From the NCBI RefSeq assembly GCF_023100805.1, contig NZ_CP095855.1, positions 6,923,001-6,987,000 of the forward strand: a stretch of 64,000 nucleotides of DNA, read 5' to 3'. The position numbers and the translations under genes are program-made. Shown here one piece after another: positions 55,911 to 64,000 of this stretch (the stretch's first letter is position 1; each line of letters starts with the position of its first letter). The notes under the pieces were generated by a model. The model made no database searches. It worked only from the letters and a program-made list of their open reading frames with translations, and was not told where the DNA came from. Origin of the DNA: Chitinophaga filiformis. GTDB lineage: Bacteria > Bacteroidota > Bacteroidia > Chitinophagales > Chitinophagaceae.

Positions 55911-56219
55911 TTAATGCAGACCTGACGTCAACAAAAAGCATATTATTTTAACTGATAATTGGGTGTAATCCCTCTGTTATTTCCGGCAATACGGAAAACC
56001 AGCTGCTGCTGAGTTCAGGGAGCACTTCTTACGTTCCGGCGCCGATGCAGATATAGACAATCCATATACCAGCTTCCCACTTTTTAGATACGACTGTTCA
56101 CTACAAAGAAATAAAAGCAAGGGATTGACCAATAGCCGGATGAGTTGTGGAGGGTTGCGTAAACGCAGTTTCGTATCCATCATCTTCCCCGGTATCCTTT
56201 CGGTCAATCCCATAATGGT

Positions 56220-58208
56220 TTATTTCAATGAGTTGATCCAGTTCGCAATTTTCAATGCGTCGGCACGTGGTACCTGTGGCATTGGCGGCATTTCTGTTGC
56301 GTAATCAGGCCAGTTCTGTGGCTTCGGATTAGCAAGCAGTTTCAGGATCTGCTCGGCAGAATATTTGCGTTTGGCAACATCTACATATGCGGGTCCCACC
56401 TGACGCTTGGTAGCGTTGTGGCAGGCCAGGCAGGTATATTTTGCCAGCAGTGGTTTCACCTCATCGTAAGTAGGCGCTTTTGCAGCAGTAGCAGCGGTTT
56501 TTGTGGTAGCAGCAGTGCCTTTGGCAGCTGCGTCTTTTGCAGTGGCAGCCTTTCCTTTATCGGCAGCAGCAGTTGCAGCAGCTGATTTAGCAGAATTGAA
56601 GGTGCTTGCCTGGCTTAAAGGCAGCTTATCTCCTTCCGGCAGATTGTGCAGCGTATAATAACCGGTCGGGTGTACCAGTGAATAAGAATTATCCTTTTCA
56701 CGCACACCTTCCAGGGTAATGTTGTGCACATAGTCCAGACGCAGGCTGTCTACAATGAGTCTTACCTTTAATCCGTCTTCAGATACTTTCACACCTTTCA
56801 CAGGACATTTTGCAATGTTCACCATCGGGCTGCCGTATACTGAGTGGTATTTGTAAGTGAAGCTTTCTACTGAGTAAGACGCCAGGTCTTCTGCAGATTT
56901 CTTATTTACCGGCAGGGTAAATTCGATCTCAAAACCATCAGGCTTTGAACGGATGGTCTTCATTTCGAAAGGCATCTTTTCGTTCCACACCAGGCGTTGT
57001 AAACCTTCGTTTGCTTCACCGGCAGAGCCCCAGCCACGGTTGGTTTCGCCTACGAACAAGGTCGAACCGTCTTTCGCCCATGCCATACGCAGTACACCAG
57101 ACTGGAAGCCGCTACGGAAGTCGAAAGACACACCCTGGTATTCACCTTTCACTTTTTCCATTACCACACGCATGATCTTACTCTGTCCCTGGTCCCCCAC
57201 GAGCAGCTGGCCGGCAAAAGGACCGAAGGAACCTTCAGGGATCTGAACGATCTCAGAGTTGGAGATACCCTGAATACCGTGCGGCAGCACTACGGCAGGC
57301 AGGCGCAGTTCAGGGATCTTCTTTTTAACATCCATCAGTGTTACGAAAGGAGCAGTTACACTATTCTCAGGCTTGGTATAGTTGCCATTCGCATCTTTAG
57401 GACGGCCTTCATCTACGAGAGAGAAGAAATGCTCCTGTGTCAGTTTTACAGGGGAATTAGGTTCCTTCGTCCAGCGTAAACCAGCAGGGTGGCCGATGAA
57501 ATCGCCCTGTTTTACCTGCCATACACCGCCGGAGCCAAACCAGTCGCCCTGGTTATCTGTATAGAACAATTCACCATTGATCATACCGAGACCGCAAGGG
57601 GAACGGAAGCCGGTAGCATATGGTTCCATGTGCCCGTCAGGGAAGATGTGCATCATCCAACCTCTCCAGGGTACACGGCTTTCACCACGCCACCATTCCT
57701 GGTTACCGAAAGCAACGTTGCCCGATACGAAGAAAGAGCCGTCAGGCGCAATCTTAGGACCAAAGCTGTATTCATGATAGTGACCGGACAAAGGCCATGC
57801 AAATACTGTTTCGTATACATCTGCCTTACCGTCCATGTTGGTGTCTACCAGTTTAGTCAATTCGCCACGCTGTGCACAATAGAAAGCGCCGTCTTTCCAA
57901 ACGAGGCCCAGTATTTCATGCAGACCGCTGGCAAACTTGCGGAAGTAAGGCTTACGGCTTGTAGGATTTTCCACTACATATACATCGCCGCGACGGGTAG
58001 ATACACCCAGATCACCATTTGGCAATACCGTCAAACCGCCCACTTCCAGCAATGTACCTTCCGGAGAAGATACCTTCAGGATCTTATAAAAATCTTCTTC
58101 TTTAGGCGTTTCCTGGGCACGAACCCCGGAACTAACACCCGTTGCCGCAGCTAACAGCAGCGAATACAGGGTGGTCTTTTTTATGAATGCCTTATAAATG
58201 TTTTTCAT
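56220..58208 (-). CDS. Sorbosone-dehydrogenase-like protein with C-terminal cytochrome c
   Basis: A 662-residue exported protein (signal peptide to about residue 31, VRAQ). Residues 40-420 look like the beta-propeller of the glucose/sorbosone dehydrogenase or PVC-type 'membrane-bound dehydrogenase' proteins (GGLTVLPNGDLGVSTRRGDV). A Lys/Ala/Thr-rich linker (about 530-575) leads to a c-type cytochrome domain with the haem site CLACHN and a likely axial Met in EMPPMPQVP. It would oxidise a sugar or sugar alcohol in the periplasm and pass electrons through haem. It is cotranscribed with the DUF1080 gene (20 bases apart). Confidence 0.8.
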   Translation of the reverse strand: MKNIYKAFIKKTTLYSLLLAAATGVSSGVRAQETPKEEDFYKILKVSSPEGTLLEVGGLTVLPNGDLGVSTRRGDVYVVENPTSRKPYFRKFASGLHEILGLVWKDGAFYCAQRGELTKLVDTNMDGKADVYETVFAWPLSGHYHEYSFGPKIAPDGSFFVSGNVAFGNQEWWRGESRVPWRGWMMHIFPDGHMEPYATGFRSPCGLGMINGELFYTDNQGDWFGSGGVWQVKQGDFIGHPAGLRWTKEPNSPVKLTQEHFFSLVDEGRPKDANGNYTKPENSVTAPFVTLMDVKKKIPELRLPAVVLPHGIQGISNSEIVQIPEGSFGPFAGQLLVGDQGQSKIMRVVMEKVKGEYQGVSFDFRSGFQSGVLRMAWAKDGSTLFVGETNRGWGSAGEANEGLQRLVWNEKMPFEMKTIRSKPDGFEIEFTLPVNKKSAEDLASYSVESFTYKYHSVYGSPMVNIAKCPVKGVKVSEDGLKVRLIVDSLRLDYVHNITLEGVREKDNSYSLVHPTGYYTLHNLPEGDKLPLSQASTFNSAKSAAATAAADKGKAATAKDAAAKGTAATTKTAATAAKAPTYDEVKPLLAKYTCLACHNATKRQVGPAYVDVAKRKYSAEQILKLLANPKPQNWPDYATEMPPMPQVPRADALKIANWINSLK

Positions 58209-58227
58209 TTGTAATAGTCGAAAGGAA

Positions 58228-59676
58228 TTAGAAAAGGATGGAATAGCTCAGTTTACTGTGTACAGGTATGATCAGCTCTTTTGTTGCACCTGCTTCACGG
58301 ATCACAGGTTTTTCGCCACCTGCATCATCTACCTGGAGATAGTAAGATTTTCCATCTATAACATACAGATCCTTTGAAGGAGTTTCTATAGAAGTACCTT
58401 CTGCAAGTTTAGCATACAGTCCTTCAACCGGTGCAGCCACTGTCAGTTCACGGCGGATGCCACGTCCTTCAGCAAGTACGCGCACCACATCAGATACAGC
58501 AGTACCGTATACCTGGTAACGGAAAGCAGGCAGGTCATTTTCATCCAGTACATACCCTTTAGGACGGTAACCTGAACCAGTGGTATCGGTCATCCAGGCA
58601 GCCTGTGGAGAAGACAGTTTGCTCAGGGTAAAGAATGGTTCTCCCAGGAGCTGTACAGCGCCACGGGGACGGGAACAACCATTCCCTCTTTCATGCCACA
58701 TTGGTGTAGCGTCGAGGAATTCGCCGCGCCAAACCTGTGCCACCATACCTTTATCGAGGTCGTAGGTGTAATGCACCTTTTCAGGAGAACCTACAGAAAC
58801 AGCGTGTACCACGCGCTTATTGTTCTTCACATCCATGAAGCTGCGCAGGATGGTATTTACCGGTGCATCTACTAGGATAGGATCTACTGTCCTGTTATTT
58901 TCGTTGCCGTTGCGGGCTTCGCCGGGTTTGTTGATAGTGATATTGCGGAAGGCAACAGCACCATGATCGCCCTGGAGACGGAGCGGACCGGTAGCTTTTT
59001 CATCGCCGCCACCGATTGAACCACGGGTAGGTCCCATCAGTTCTACGTTTTCATGAATGGTCACACCATTGAGCTCTACCAGCAGCATACGCGCGTTGGC
59101 GATCTTTTTGCCGGAGGCATCGAAACGGGGCGCCAGGAAGGAGATCTTCATATGTTGCCACAGACCAGGAGCACGGCTGGCATTCACACGGGGAGCATGC
59201 CCATCGTACCCTTGCTGACCGTCGGGACGACTGTCGTCCCAGCGTTCGTAAATACCACCATTGTCGCCTGCTTTAGGCACTTTGGTGCTCCAGCTGTCTA
59301 ACAACTGGATCTCATACCTGCCCTGCAGATAGATCCCTGAATTTGATCCGGGCGCCATCATGTAGTCCAGTTCAATATCCACATCACCATATTCCTGGGT
59401 GGAGAAAAGGTCTTTACCCGGATGTTTCTTATCCGGCATATTGAATAACACCCCTGTACCAGCCACTGCATCCAGTACATGCGGGTTGTCAAGTTTTGCG
59501 GAGGCATCGCTGGTAATACTCCAGCTCTGTCCTGGCTCGCGGAAGGCAGATAGGTCCTGCAATGGCAATTTGCCTGACTGCGCCGAAACCGGATGGGCAA
59601 CTGCCATTCCCATACCATAGAGGCACAGAAAACCCATCAGAGACCGGCTTGCATGATTCTTCGATCTAAGTAACAT
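58228..59676 (-). CDS. DUF1080 protein (3-keto-disaccharide hydrolase type)
   Basis: A 482-residue exported protein (start at ATG 59676; signal peptide ending near SAQ). Residues 55-250 form the DUF1080 beta-sandwich: VDIELDYMMAPGSNSGIYLQ, GRYEIQLLDSW and LWQHMKISFLAPRFD, then GPLRLQGDHGAVAFRNITI. DUF1080 proteins act in the 3-keto-glycoside route, where an oxidoreductase first makes a 3-keto sugar. The C-terminal 220 residues are a second domain of unknown role. The neighbouring dehydrogenase fits the oxidation step. A -7 box at 59698-59705 is its promoter. Confidence 0.78.
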   Translation of the reverse strand: MLLRSKNHASRSLMGFLCLYGMGMAVAHPVSAQSGKLPLQDLSAFREPGQSWSITSDASAKLDNPHVLDAVAGTGVLFNMPDKKHPGKDLFSTQEYGDVDIELDYMMAPGSNSGIYLQGRYEIQLLDSWSTKVPKAGDNGGIYERWDDSRPDGQQGYDGHAPRVNASRAPGLWQHMKISFLAPRFDASGKKIANARMLLVELNGVTIHENVELMGPTRGSIGGGDEKATGPLRLQGDHGAVAFRNITINKPGEARNGNENNRTVDPILVDAPVNTILRSFMDVKNNKRVVHAVSVGSPEKVHYTYDLDKGMVAQVWRGEFLDATPMWHERGNGCSRPRGAVQLLGEPFFTLSKLSSPQAAWMTDTTGSGYRPKGYVLDENDLPAFRYQVYGTAVSDVVRVLAEGRGIRRELTVAAPVEGLYAKLAEGTSIETPSKDLYVIDGKSYYLQVDDAGGEKPVIREAGATKELIIPVHSKLSYSILF

Positions 59677-59697
59677 AACGTTCAAATAAGATTAAGT

Positions 59698-59705
59698 CAA
59701 AAGTA
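59698..59705 (-). promoter_or_regulatory. -7 promoter box for the DUF1080 operon
   Basis: The reverse strand reads TACTTTTG, exact TAnnTTTG, 21 bases from the ATG at 59676. Confidence 0.55.
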
Positions 59706-59906
59706 GAATAATAGAAAGTTGAGACCTTTTGACGTGCGCTAATATAGAGATACTTTATTGCGGACACAAGTTAATAAAAGAGATTTTGGGATGAACGGAA
59801 ATATTTTATGGGTGAAATATTAAACGGATTGTTAATCATTTTTTACTTTCGCCGTTTGGCACTGTTAAATACACTGCTGACTATTAACCTAAACGACACG
59901 TCCTAT

Positions 59907-62117
59907 ATGCGAAAGATCTTTACGCTGATCCTCTCATTATGCACCATTAAAGCCTATTCACAAAGTTACAGCGGCACTGTATATGACCCCGAAAAGCGTC
60001 CATTGCAGGAAGCCACCATCTATAACCTGCGTACCGGCGCTCATACGCATACCAATGAAACGGGCGCTTTCCGGCTAAAAGATGGCAAGGAGGGAGACAC
60101 CCTGAAGGTATCGCACGTTTCCTTTAAGACACAGCTTGTGGTGCTCGATAAGTTATCACAGCAAATCATACTGATACCTTCCAATCTCGAACTCAATGAA
60201 GTGGCTATTACCTCTTCTATCAAACACCTGAACATCATATCAGATATTGATCTCAAGACGAACCCCGTGAAATCGTCCCAGGAACTGCTGCGCAAGGTAC
60301 CGGGCCTGTTCATTGGCCAGCATGCAGGAGGAGGTAAAGCAGAACAGATCTTCCTGCGGGGCTTTGATATTGATCATGGCACTGATATCAATATCAGTGT
60401 AGACGGTATGCCGGTCAACATGGTGAGCCATGCGCACGGACAGGGGTACGCTGACCTTCACTTCCTGATCCCGGAGATCATTGAGAATATTGACTTTGAC
60501 AAAGGCCCCTATCATGCTGATAAGGGCAACCTGGCCACCGCAGGATATGTTGCTTTTAAAACAAAAGACAGACTTGACAACAGCAGCATTACCCTGGAAG
60601 GCGGCAAATTCAATACTTACAGGACAATGGGAATGTTTAACCTGGTAAATGATGATAAACAATCTGCATATGTAGCGGCAGACTACCAGATGACCGATGG
60701 TTATTTTGTTTCTCCGCAAAACTTTAACCGTATTAACCTGATGGGAAAGTATACCGCTTACATGCCGAACAATGATAAACTGTCGGTATCTGTTTCTCAT
60801 TTCAACAGTAAATGGGACGCCAGCGGACAAATACCACAAAGGGCCATTGACGCAGGACTGATCACACGTTTTGGGGCTATCGATAATACTGAAGGCGGCA
60901 ATACACAACGCACCAATATCAATTTGCAATACATCAAACATGCAGATGCGAATACTTTTGTAAGAAGCACCGCCTTCTATAGCCGTTATGACTTTGAGCT
61001 CTATTCCAATTTTACTTTCTTCCTGGAAGATGCCGAGAACGGAGATCAGATCAGGCAGAAAGAGAACAGGAGCATTTTCGGTTTTGAATCGGAACTGAAT
61101 AAAAGCTTCTATCCGGGAGGGAATCCCCTTGAGCTAAAGGCAGCAGCGGGATTGCGTAATGATGCTGCGAATGATATTGAGCTGTCGCATACGGTGAACA
61201 GGAAGACCACCCTGGAACAACTGAAACTGGGAGATATCAATGAAACTAATCTGTATGCCTATGCAAGTGCTGAATATAAGGCAGGTAAATGGCTGATCAA
61301 TCCGGCAGTACGTGTAGATCATTTTAAATTTGACTACGTGGACAAACTGGCTGCTGCTTATGCTACGCAAACACAGAATAAATCTATTGTAAGTCCGAAA
61401 CTGAACTTCCTGTATAATCCCAGCAATAAGATCCAGTATTTCCTGAAACTGGGCAAGGGATTTCACAGCAATGATACCCGGGTTGTAGTTGCAGAAAAAG
61501 GCTTGGCTACCTTGCCCGCAGCTTATGGAGCAGATCTCGGGCTGGTATGGAAACCACTACCGAAACTGGTGCTGAATACTGCCTTATGGTACCTGTTCCT
61601 TGAGCAGGAGTTTGTATATGTGGGGGATGCCGGTGTTGTAGAGCCCAGTGATAAAACCACGCGTAAAGGAATTGATCTCGGCGCGCGTTACCAGTTAGGA
61701 AAATGGATCTTCATCAACGGCGACTTTACTTATACACATGGCCGTTCCAATGAGGCAGTAAAAGGCGAAGACCGTATTCCTTTAGCACCGGTGGTAACAG
61801 CTGCCGGCGGTGTAAGTCTTCATCATCCATCTGGCATTAATGCGGGTATTAATACACGGTACCTGGGGCACCGTCCTGCGAATGAAGACAATAGCATTGT
61901 AGCCAAGGGTTATTGTGTAAGCGATGCGAATGTCAGTTATCAATATAAACAGTTTACTATCGGTGTGATCACAGAAAATATATTCAATACGGCATGGAAT
62001 GAAACGCAGTTTGCAACAGAGAGCAGGTTGAAGAATGAGGCAGCGCCGGTGACGGAGATACATTTCACACCAGGTACGCCGTTTAATGTAAGGGGAATGC
62101 TGACGTATAGGTTCTGA
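59907..62117 (+). CDS. TonB-dependent receptor with carboxypeptidase-regulatory-like domain
   Basis: A 736-residue outer-membrane receptor. Signal peptide to about YSQ; residues 20-95 are the CarboxypepD-regulatory-like domain (SGTVYDPEKRPLQEATIYNL); a plug domain begins near residue 105 (SQELLRKVPGLFIGQHAGGG then LRGFDIDHGTDINISVDGMP); the rest is a beta-barrel ending in YRF. The open frame extends upstream to 59808 but the ATG at 59907 with the signal peptide is better. No SusD partner is next to it. The region is divergent from the DUF1080 operon, so it may import its sugar or a metal. The His-rich plug (HGTD, VSHAHGQG) recalls metal-type TonB receptors. Confidence 0.9.
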   Translation: MRKIFTLILSLCTIKAYSQSYSGTVYDPEKRPLQEATIYNLRTGAHTHTNETGAFRLKDGKEGDTLKVSHVSFKTQLVVLDKLSQQIILIPSNLELNEVAITSSIKHLNIISDIDLKTNPVKSSQELLRKVPGLFIGQHAGGGKAEQIFLRGFDIDHGTDINISVDGMPVNMVSHAHGQGYADLHFLIPEIIENIDFDKGPYHADKGNLATAGYVAFKTKDRLDNSSITLEGGKFNTYRTMGMFNLVNDDKQSAYVAADYQMTDGYFVSPQNFNRINLMGKYTAYMPNNDKLSVSVSHFNSKWDASGQIPQRAIDAGLITRFGAIDNTEGGNTQRTNINLQYIKHADANTFVRSTAFYSRYDFELYSNFTFFLEDAENGDQIRQKENRSIFGFESELNKSFYPGGNPLELKAAAGLRNDAANDIELSHTVNRKTTLEQLKLGDINETNLYAYASAEYKAGKWLINPAVRVDHFKFDYVDKLAAAYATQTQNKSIVSPKLNFLYNPSNKIQYFLKLGKGFHSNDTRVVVAEKGLATLPAAYGADLGLVWKPLPKLVLNTALWYLFLEQEFVYVGDAGVVEPSDKTTRKGIDLGARYQLGKWIFINGDFTYTHGRSNEAVKGEDRIPLAPVVTAAGGVSLHHPSGINAGINTRYLGHRPANEDNSIVAKGYCVSDANVSYQYKQFTIGVITENIFNTAWNETQFATESRLKNEAAPVTEIHFTPGTPFNVRGMLTYRF

Positions 62118-62139
62118 TGGCGTAAAGAGCCGTATTTTC

Positions 62140-62185
62140 AAGGGGTTGAGCTAAAGTAAAATATGCTTTAGTTTAACCCCTTTTT
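62140..62185 (+). terminator. Rho-independent terminator of the TonB receptor gene
   Basis: AAGGGGTT, then CTAAAG, nine-base loop, CTTTAG, then AACCCCTT followed by TTT. Two stems with a 3-base internal loop. Confidence 0.8.
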
Positions 62186-62415
62186 ATATTTTCCAAAGTA
62201 CATCATTCAATCTGTTCATTTCGTTCACTTCTGGTATTCCTTAGCCATTACATTCTTTCTGAGGCTGTTAACTTGCCATTAACTCGTTTATGAAATAAAA
62301 ATTTGAATTTCGAATCTGCATTGCATTGTTTGTTGTCATGTAAACTATGCATCTGTTTCATCAATCTCTGGTATGTATATAAACTGGTTAATCCACAATT
62401 CTTAAACAGAGATAA

Positions 62416-62991
62416 ATGGCAAGTATAGTTAAAATCAACTTCGACGATGTTTATGATATTAATACAACATCCAGGGGAATGAAATCAATACTCTTCGACA
62501 CAGAACTCGCAAACGGGGGTAAAAAAGAACTGATGGTAGCAATAAGCGATCAAGCGCATGAATTAATGCCTAATGTCTACAATTTAGCATTTGGTCCATT
62601 AAATGCAGGTGGTAAGATCGACGATAAAGCACAAATAAAACATAAAAACTATTCAAAAGCCTTTTCTACGATACTTTCCCATGCCCGAGCATATCTAACC
62701 AGTAATCCCAATCATTATCTGGGGATTGATGGTTCCAATAATTCACGGGCCTTGCTGTATTATAGGACTATCTTAAACAATTTCGATTATCTAAGCAGGC
62801 ATTTCGAAATTGGGGCATTGAAATATTATGTAAGAATTACGAGGTTTGGTAAATGTCAATATGAAAATCCATTTGATTTTGAAGATGTCAAACCCGATGT
62901 GGTAAGAATTACAAAAGATAGTCCAAGGCATCCCGAATTTTTGTATAACTATTTCATTTTTAGAAAAAAACATGACAATAAAATAAGTTAA
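62416..62991 (+). CDS. DUF6934 family protein
   Basis: A 191-residue protein that matches my recollection of the Bacteroidota DUF6934 family: YNLAFGPLNAGGKIDDKAQI, KHKNYSKAFSTILSHARAYL, GIDGSNNSRALLYYRTI, NNFDYLSRHFEIGALKYYVR and the terminal LYNYFIFR. No signal peptide or membrane span. The function is unknown. The base composition is clearly more AT-rich than in the neighbouring housekeeping genes, suggesting acquisition. It is followed within 20 bases by a small gene of the kind that makes this a candidate two-part cassette. Confidence 0.75.
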   Translation: MASIVKINFDDVYDINTTSRGMKSILFDTELANGGKKELMVAISDQAHELMPNVYNLAFGPLNAGGKIDDKAQIKHKNYSKAFSTILSHARAYLTSNPNHYLGIDGSNNSRALLYYRTILNNFDYLSRHFEIGALKYYVRITRFGKCQYENPFDFEDVKPDVVRITKDSPRHPEFLYNYFIFRKKHDNKIS

Positions 62992-63011
62992 CAAAACTTA
63001 AAGCTTTTACT

Positions 63012-63188
63012 ATGAAAAATGATACAATGAAAGACAAGGTTAAGACCTTATCTGAAAAAAAGCAACTAGCTGATAAACCGCCAAGACTTGTGAGTGGCAA
63101 ATCATCGCTGGCTCAAATTATCAAGACCAAAGAACAGGCAGATGAATTTATGGAGAAGTTAAACAGAGCTTTTAATAACGTTTCATAA
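63012..63188 (+). CDS. Small protein, paralogue 1 of the DUF6934 cassette
   Basis: A 58-residue protein starting at ATG 63012, 20 bases after the DUF6934 stop codon. The N-terminal half is basic (MKNDTMKDKVKTLSEKKQLA). The C-terminal 30 residues, SSLAQIIKTKEQADEFM then EKLNRAFNNVS, are nearly the same as in the paralogue at 63292-63477. A small, basic protein beside DUF6934 is what one expects of an antitoxin or regulator, but this is inference. It does not resemble any antitoxin I know. Confidence 0.65.
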   Translation: MKNDTMKDKVKTLSEKKQLADKPPRLVSGKSSLAQIIKTKEQADEFMEKLNRAFNNVS

Positions 63189-63203
63189 AAAGTCAGGTCA
63201 TGT

Positions 63204-63269
63204 AAAACCAAGGATCAGGCAGCTACATTTATAAGAAGCCAGGCAAGGTCTTTTAACAAAGTTTCATAA
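63204..63269 (+). pseudogene. Decayed copy of the small C-terminal block
   Basis: In frame after the previous stop codon (63186-63188), the sequence reads KTKDQAATFIRSQARSFNKVS and a stop, matching the C-terminal block KTKEQADEFMEKLNRAFNNVS of its neighbours. There is no start codon and the N-terminal half is gone, so it is a truncated relic between the two intact paralogues. Confidence 0.6.
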
Positions 63270-63291
63270 ATCAAGCTAATCAAATAAAATT

Positions 63292-63477
63292 ATGAAAGAT
63301 CCAAAAGTAGAAGAAAGGATTATGGCTTTGATTGAACAAGCCAAAGCAACTGGTAAAACTGTTAAGATCAAGGTACCTGCACATCGCAGATCTTCGTTAA
63401 GCCAGATCATTAAAACCAAAGAACAGGCGGATGCATTTATGGAGAAGTTAAACAGGGCTTTTAACAGAGTTCCATAA
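63292..63477 (+). CDS. Small protein, paralogue 2 of the DUF6934 cassette
   Basis: A 61-residue protein. Its N-terminal half (MKDPKVEERIMALIEQAKAT then GKTVKIKVPAHRR) is different from paralogue 1, but residues from SSLSQIIKTKEQADAFM on, then EKLNRAFNRVP, are shared. This pattern - variable head, fixed tail - is what is seen when a binding tail is kept and a partner-specific part varies. It lies after the decayed copy and before the inverted-repeat element at 63534-63635. Function unknown. Confidence 0.65.
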   Translation: MKDPKVEERIMALIEQAKATGKTVKIKVPAHRRSSLSQIIKTKEQADAFMEKLNRAFNRVP

Positions 63478-63533
63478 AAGAAACCATTCAAGGAAGACTC
63501 AAAAAAGAATAGGTGCTGAGAGCCAATATCTAC

Positions 63534-63635
63534 GTGTCTCCATCAGGTATCCGAAATAAAGTGAGGTGTATCAACCTTGAAGGGCGCCCAAAAAGTCAGA
63601 CGCTTTTGGAGACACTTCAAAGTTGATACGCCTTC
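63534..63635. other. Structured intergenic element with interleaved stems
   Basis: A 20-base left arm at 63563-63582 (AGGTGTATCAACCTTGAAG is the end part) pairs with 63615-63633 with one mismatch and one G-U. Inside the loop CCAAAAAG (63588-63595) can pair with CTTTTGG (63603-63609). In addition GTGTCTCC (63534-63541) is complementary to GGAGACAC (63608-63615), which overlaps the loop and the start of the right arm. The order a, b, a', b' allows either a pseudoknot or two exclusive folds. It could be a terminator, a switch or the remains of a small mobile element. Confidence 0.5.
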
Positions 63636-63657
63636 GTTTTCGATTATAGCAATGCTC

Positions 63658-64000
63658 TTATCTGTTCTTCTCCACAAACCTTTTCGTTGCATCCTGATAA
63701 ACATTTACAAAATGCGTACGCACCATATCTGCTTCCGCTACTGATGCATTTGCCAGTTTCAGCATAATTTTCCGCGATGGCAAAAGTGGCATATGACAGT
63801 CAACACAATTATCCGCCAGCACTATTCCTGCCGGTGGTTTGTAGGAACAGGAATCATGGGCAACACCGCCCATATTGTGGCAGTTAATACAGCGTTGTGA
63901 GAACGCCGCCATGTTCTGCCGCTCGCTGACGTGGACGTTGTGACAGGAGGAACAGTCCAGTTGTTCCGCCATTTTAAAACATTTGCAGGCTGTCAGTAAA
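63658..64000 (-). CDS. Multihaem cytochrome c, C-terminal part (cut by window edge)
   Basis: The reverse-strand frame is open to the right edge. An internal Met (63972) could be a start, but the upstream residues KCFK before it are also compatible with a multihaem protein, so I treat the gene as partial. Three CxxCH haem sites are present: CSSCHN, CINCHN and CVDCHM, with two further histidines (HVS, HMPL). The spacing resembles cytochrome c554/c552-like or octahaem proteins in which Cys-Phe precedes LDCSSCHNVH. An electron-transfer role in the periplasm is likely. Confidence 0.7.
   Translation of the reverse strand, partial: LLTACKCFKMAEQLDCSSCHNVHVSERQNMAAFSQRCINCHNMGGVAHDSCSYKPPAGIVLADNCVDCHMPLLPSRKIMLKLANASVAEADMVRTHFVNVYQDATKRFVEKNR

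Larger units (their letters stand above)
55534..56219. other. 686-bp gene-free region after dcd
   Basis: It holds the copies of the dcd tail, a 25-bp perfect palindrome (55730-55780) and an 11-bp tandem array (55856-55910). A 78-codon frame on the reverse strand at 55977-56213 is only seven bases after the cytochrome gene but has no recognisable motif; I do not count it as a gene. A 10-bp inverted repeat (GGGATTGACC 56121-56130 and GGTCAATCCC 56202-56211) is also present. Confidence 0.55.

Noticed and set aside
55977..56213. A 78-codon frame just downstream of the cytochrome-fusion gene.
   Set aside because: No motif, poor composition for a protein (clusters of rare residues), and no similarity I can recall; likely spurious.

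Overview
The window is a chromosomal segment from a member of the Bacteroidota, most likely a Chitinophaga-like species (Chitinophagaceae). The indications are a fused SecDF, a short primary sigma factor of the Bacteroidota type, many -7 boxes of the form TAnnTTTG directly before genes, lineage-typical families (DUF3822, DUF423, DUF1573, DUF4397, DUF6934, WbqC-like, M57 HEIGH lipoproteins), a carboxypeptidase-regulatory-domain TonB receptor and a long NusB. There are no rRNA genes, and I found no tRNA, insertion sequence, prophage or CRISPR array.

Layout. 0-11 kb is mainly housekeeping: arginine decarboxylase (cut by the left edge), WbqC-like protein, pyrE divergent from a Nudix hydrolase, a DUF3822-rsmD-coaD-thioesterase cluster, a MATE exporter, folB, trxB and the sigma factor. 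11-20 kb has threonine aldolase, valS, a very large outer-membrane protein that joins an HExxH zinc-protease-like domain to a propeller and a barrel, and serine dehydratase. 20-31 kb has two FKBP lipoproteins, groES-groEL, the nusB/DUF1573/yajC/coaE series, an SNF2 helicase and a GH5 glycosidase. 31-43 kb has secDF, a beta-lactamase-fold lipoprotein, an aminotransferase, an M23 peptidase, a stand-alone methylmalonyl-CoA mutase catalytic subunit and a methyltransferase. 43-51 kb has a tandem pair of HEIGH metalloprotease lipoproteins, lpdA, lolA and ftsK.

52-56 kb is the most unusual part at the DNA level. Around DUF423, aroK, a phosphopantetheinyl transferase and dcd lie five unrelated short tandem repeat families (102, 11, 60, 80 and again 11 bp units). 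One of them repeatedly copies the 3' end of dcd together with a nested hairpin. A 25-bp perfect palindrome follows.

56-62 kb looks like a carbohydrate module: a DUF1080 (3-keto-disaccharide hydrolase type) protein and a sorbosone-dehydrogenase-like protein with a C-terminal cytochrome c, divergent from a TonB-dependent receptor. 62.4-63.7 kb is an AT-rich accessory cassette: a DUF6934 protein followed by two short paralogous proteins and a decayed third copy that share one C-terminal block, then a long structured inverted repeat with an interleaved second stem. I consider this the best candidate for an undescribed system. The right edge cuts a multihaem cytochrome gene.
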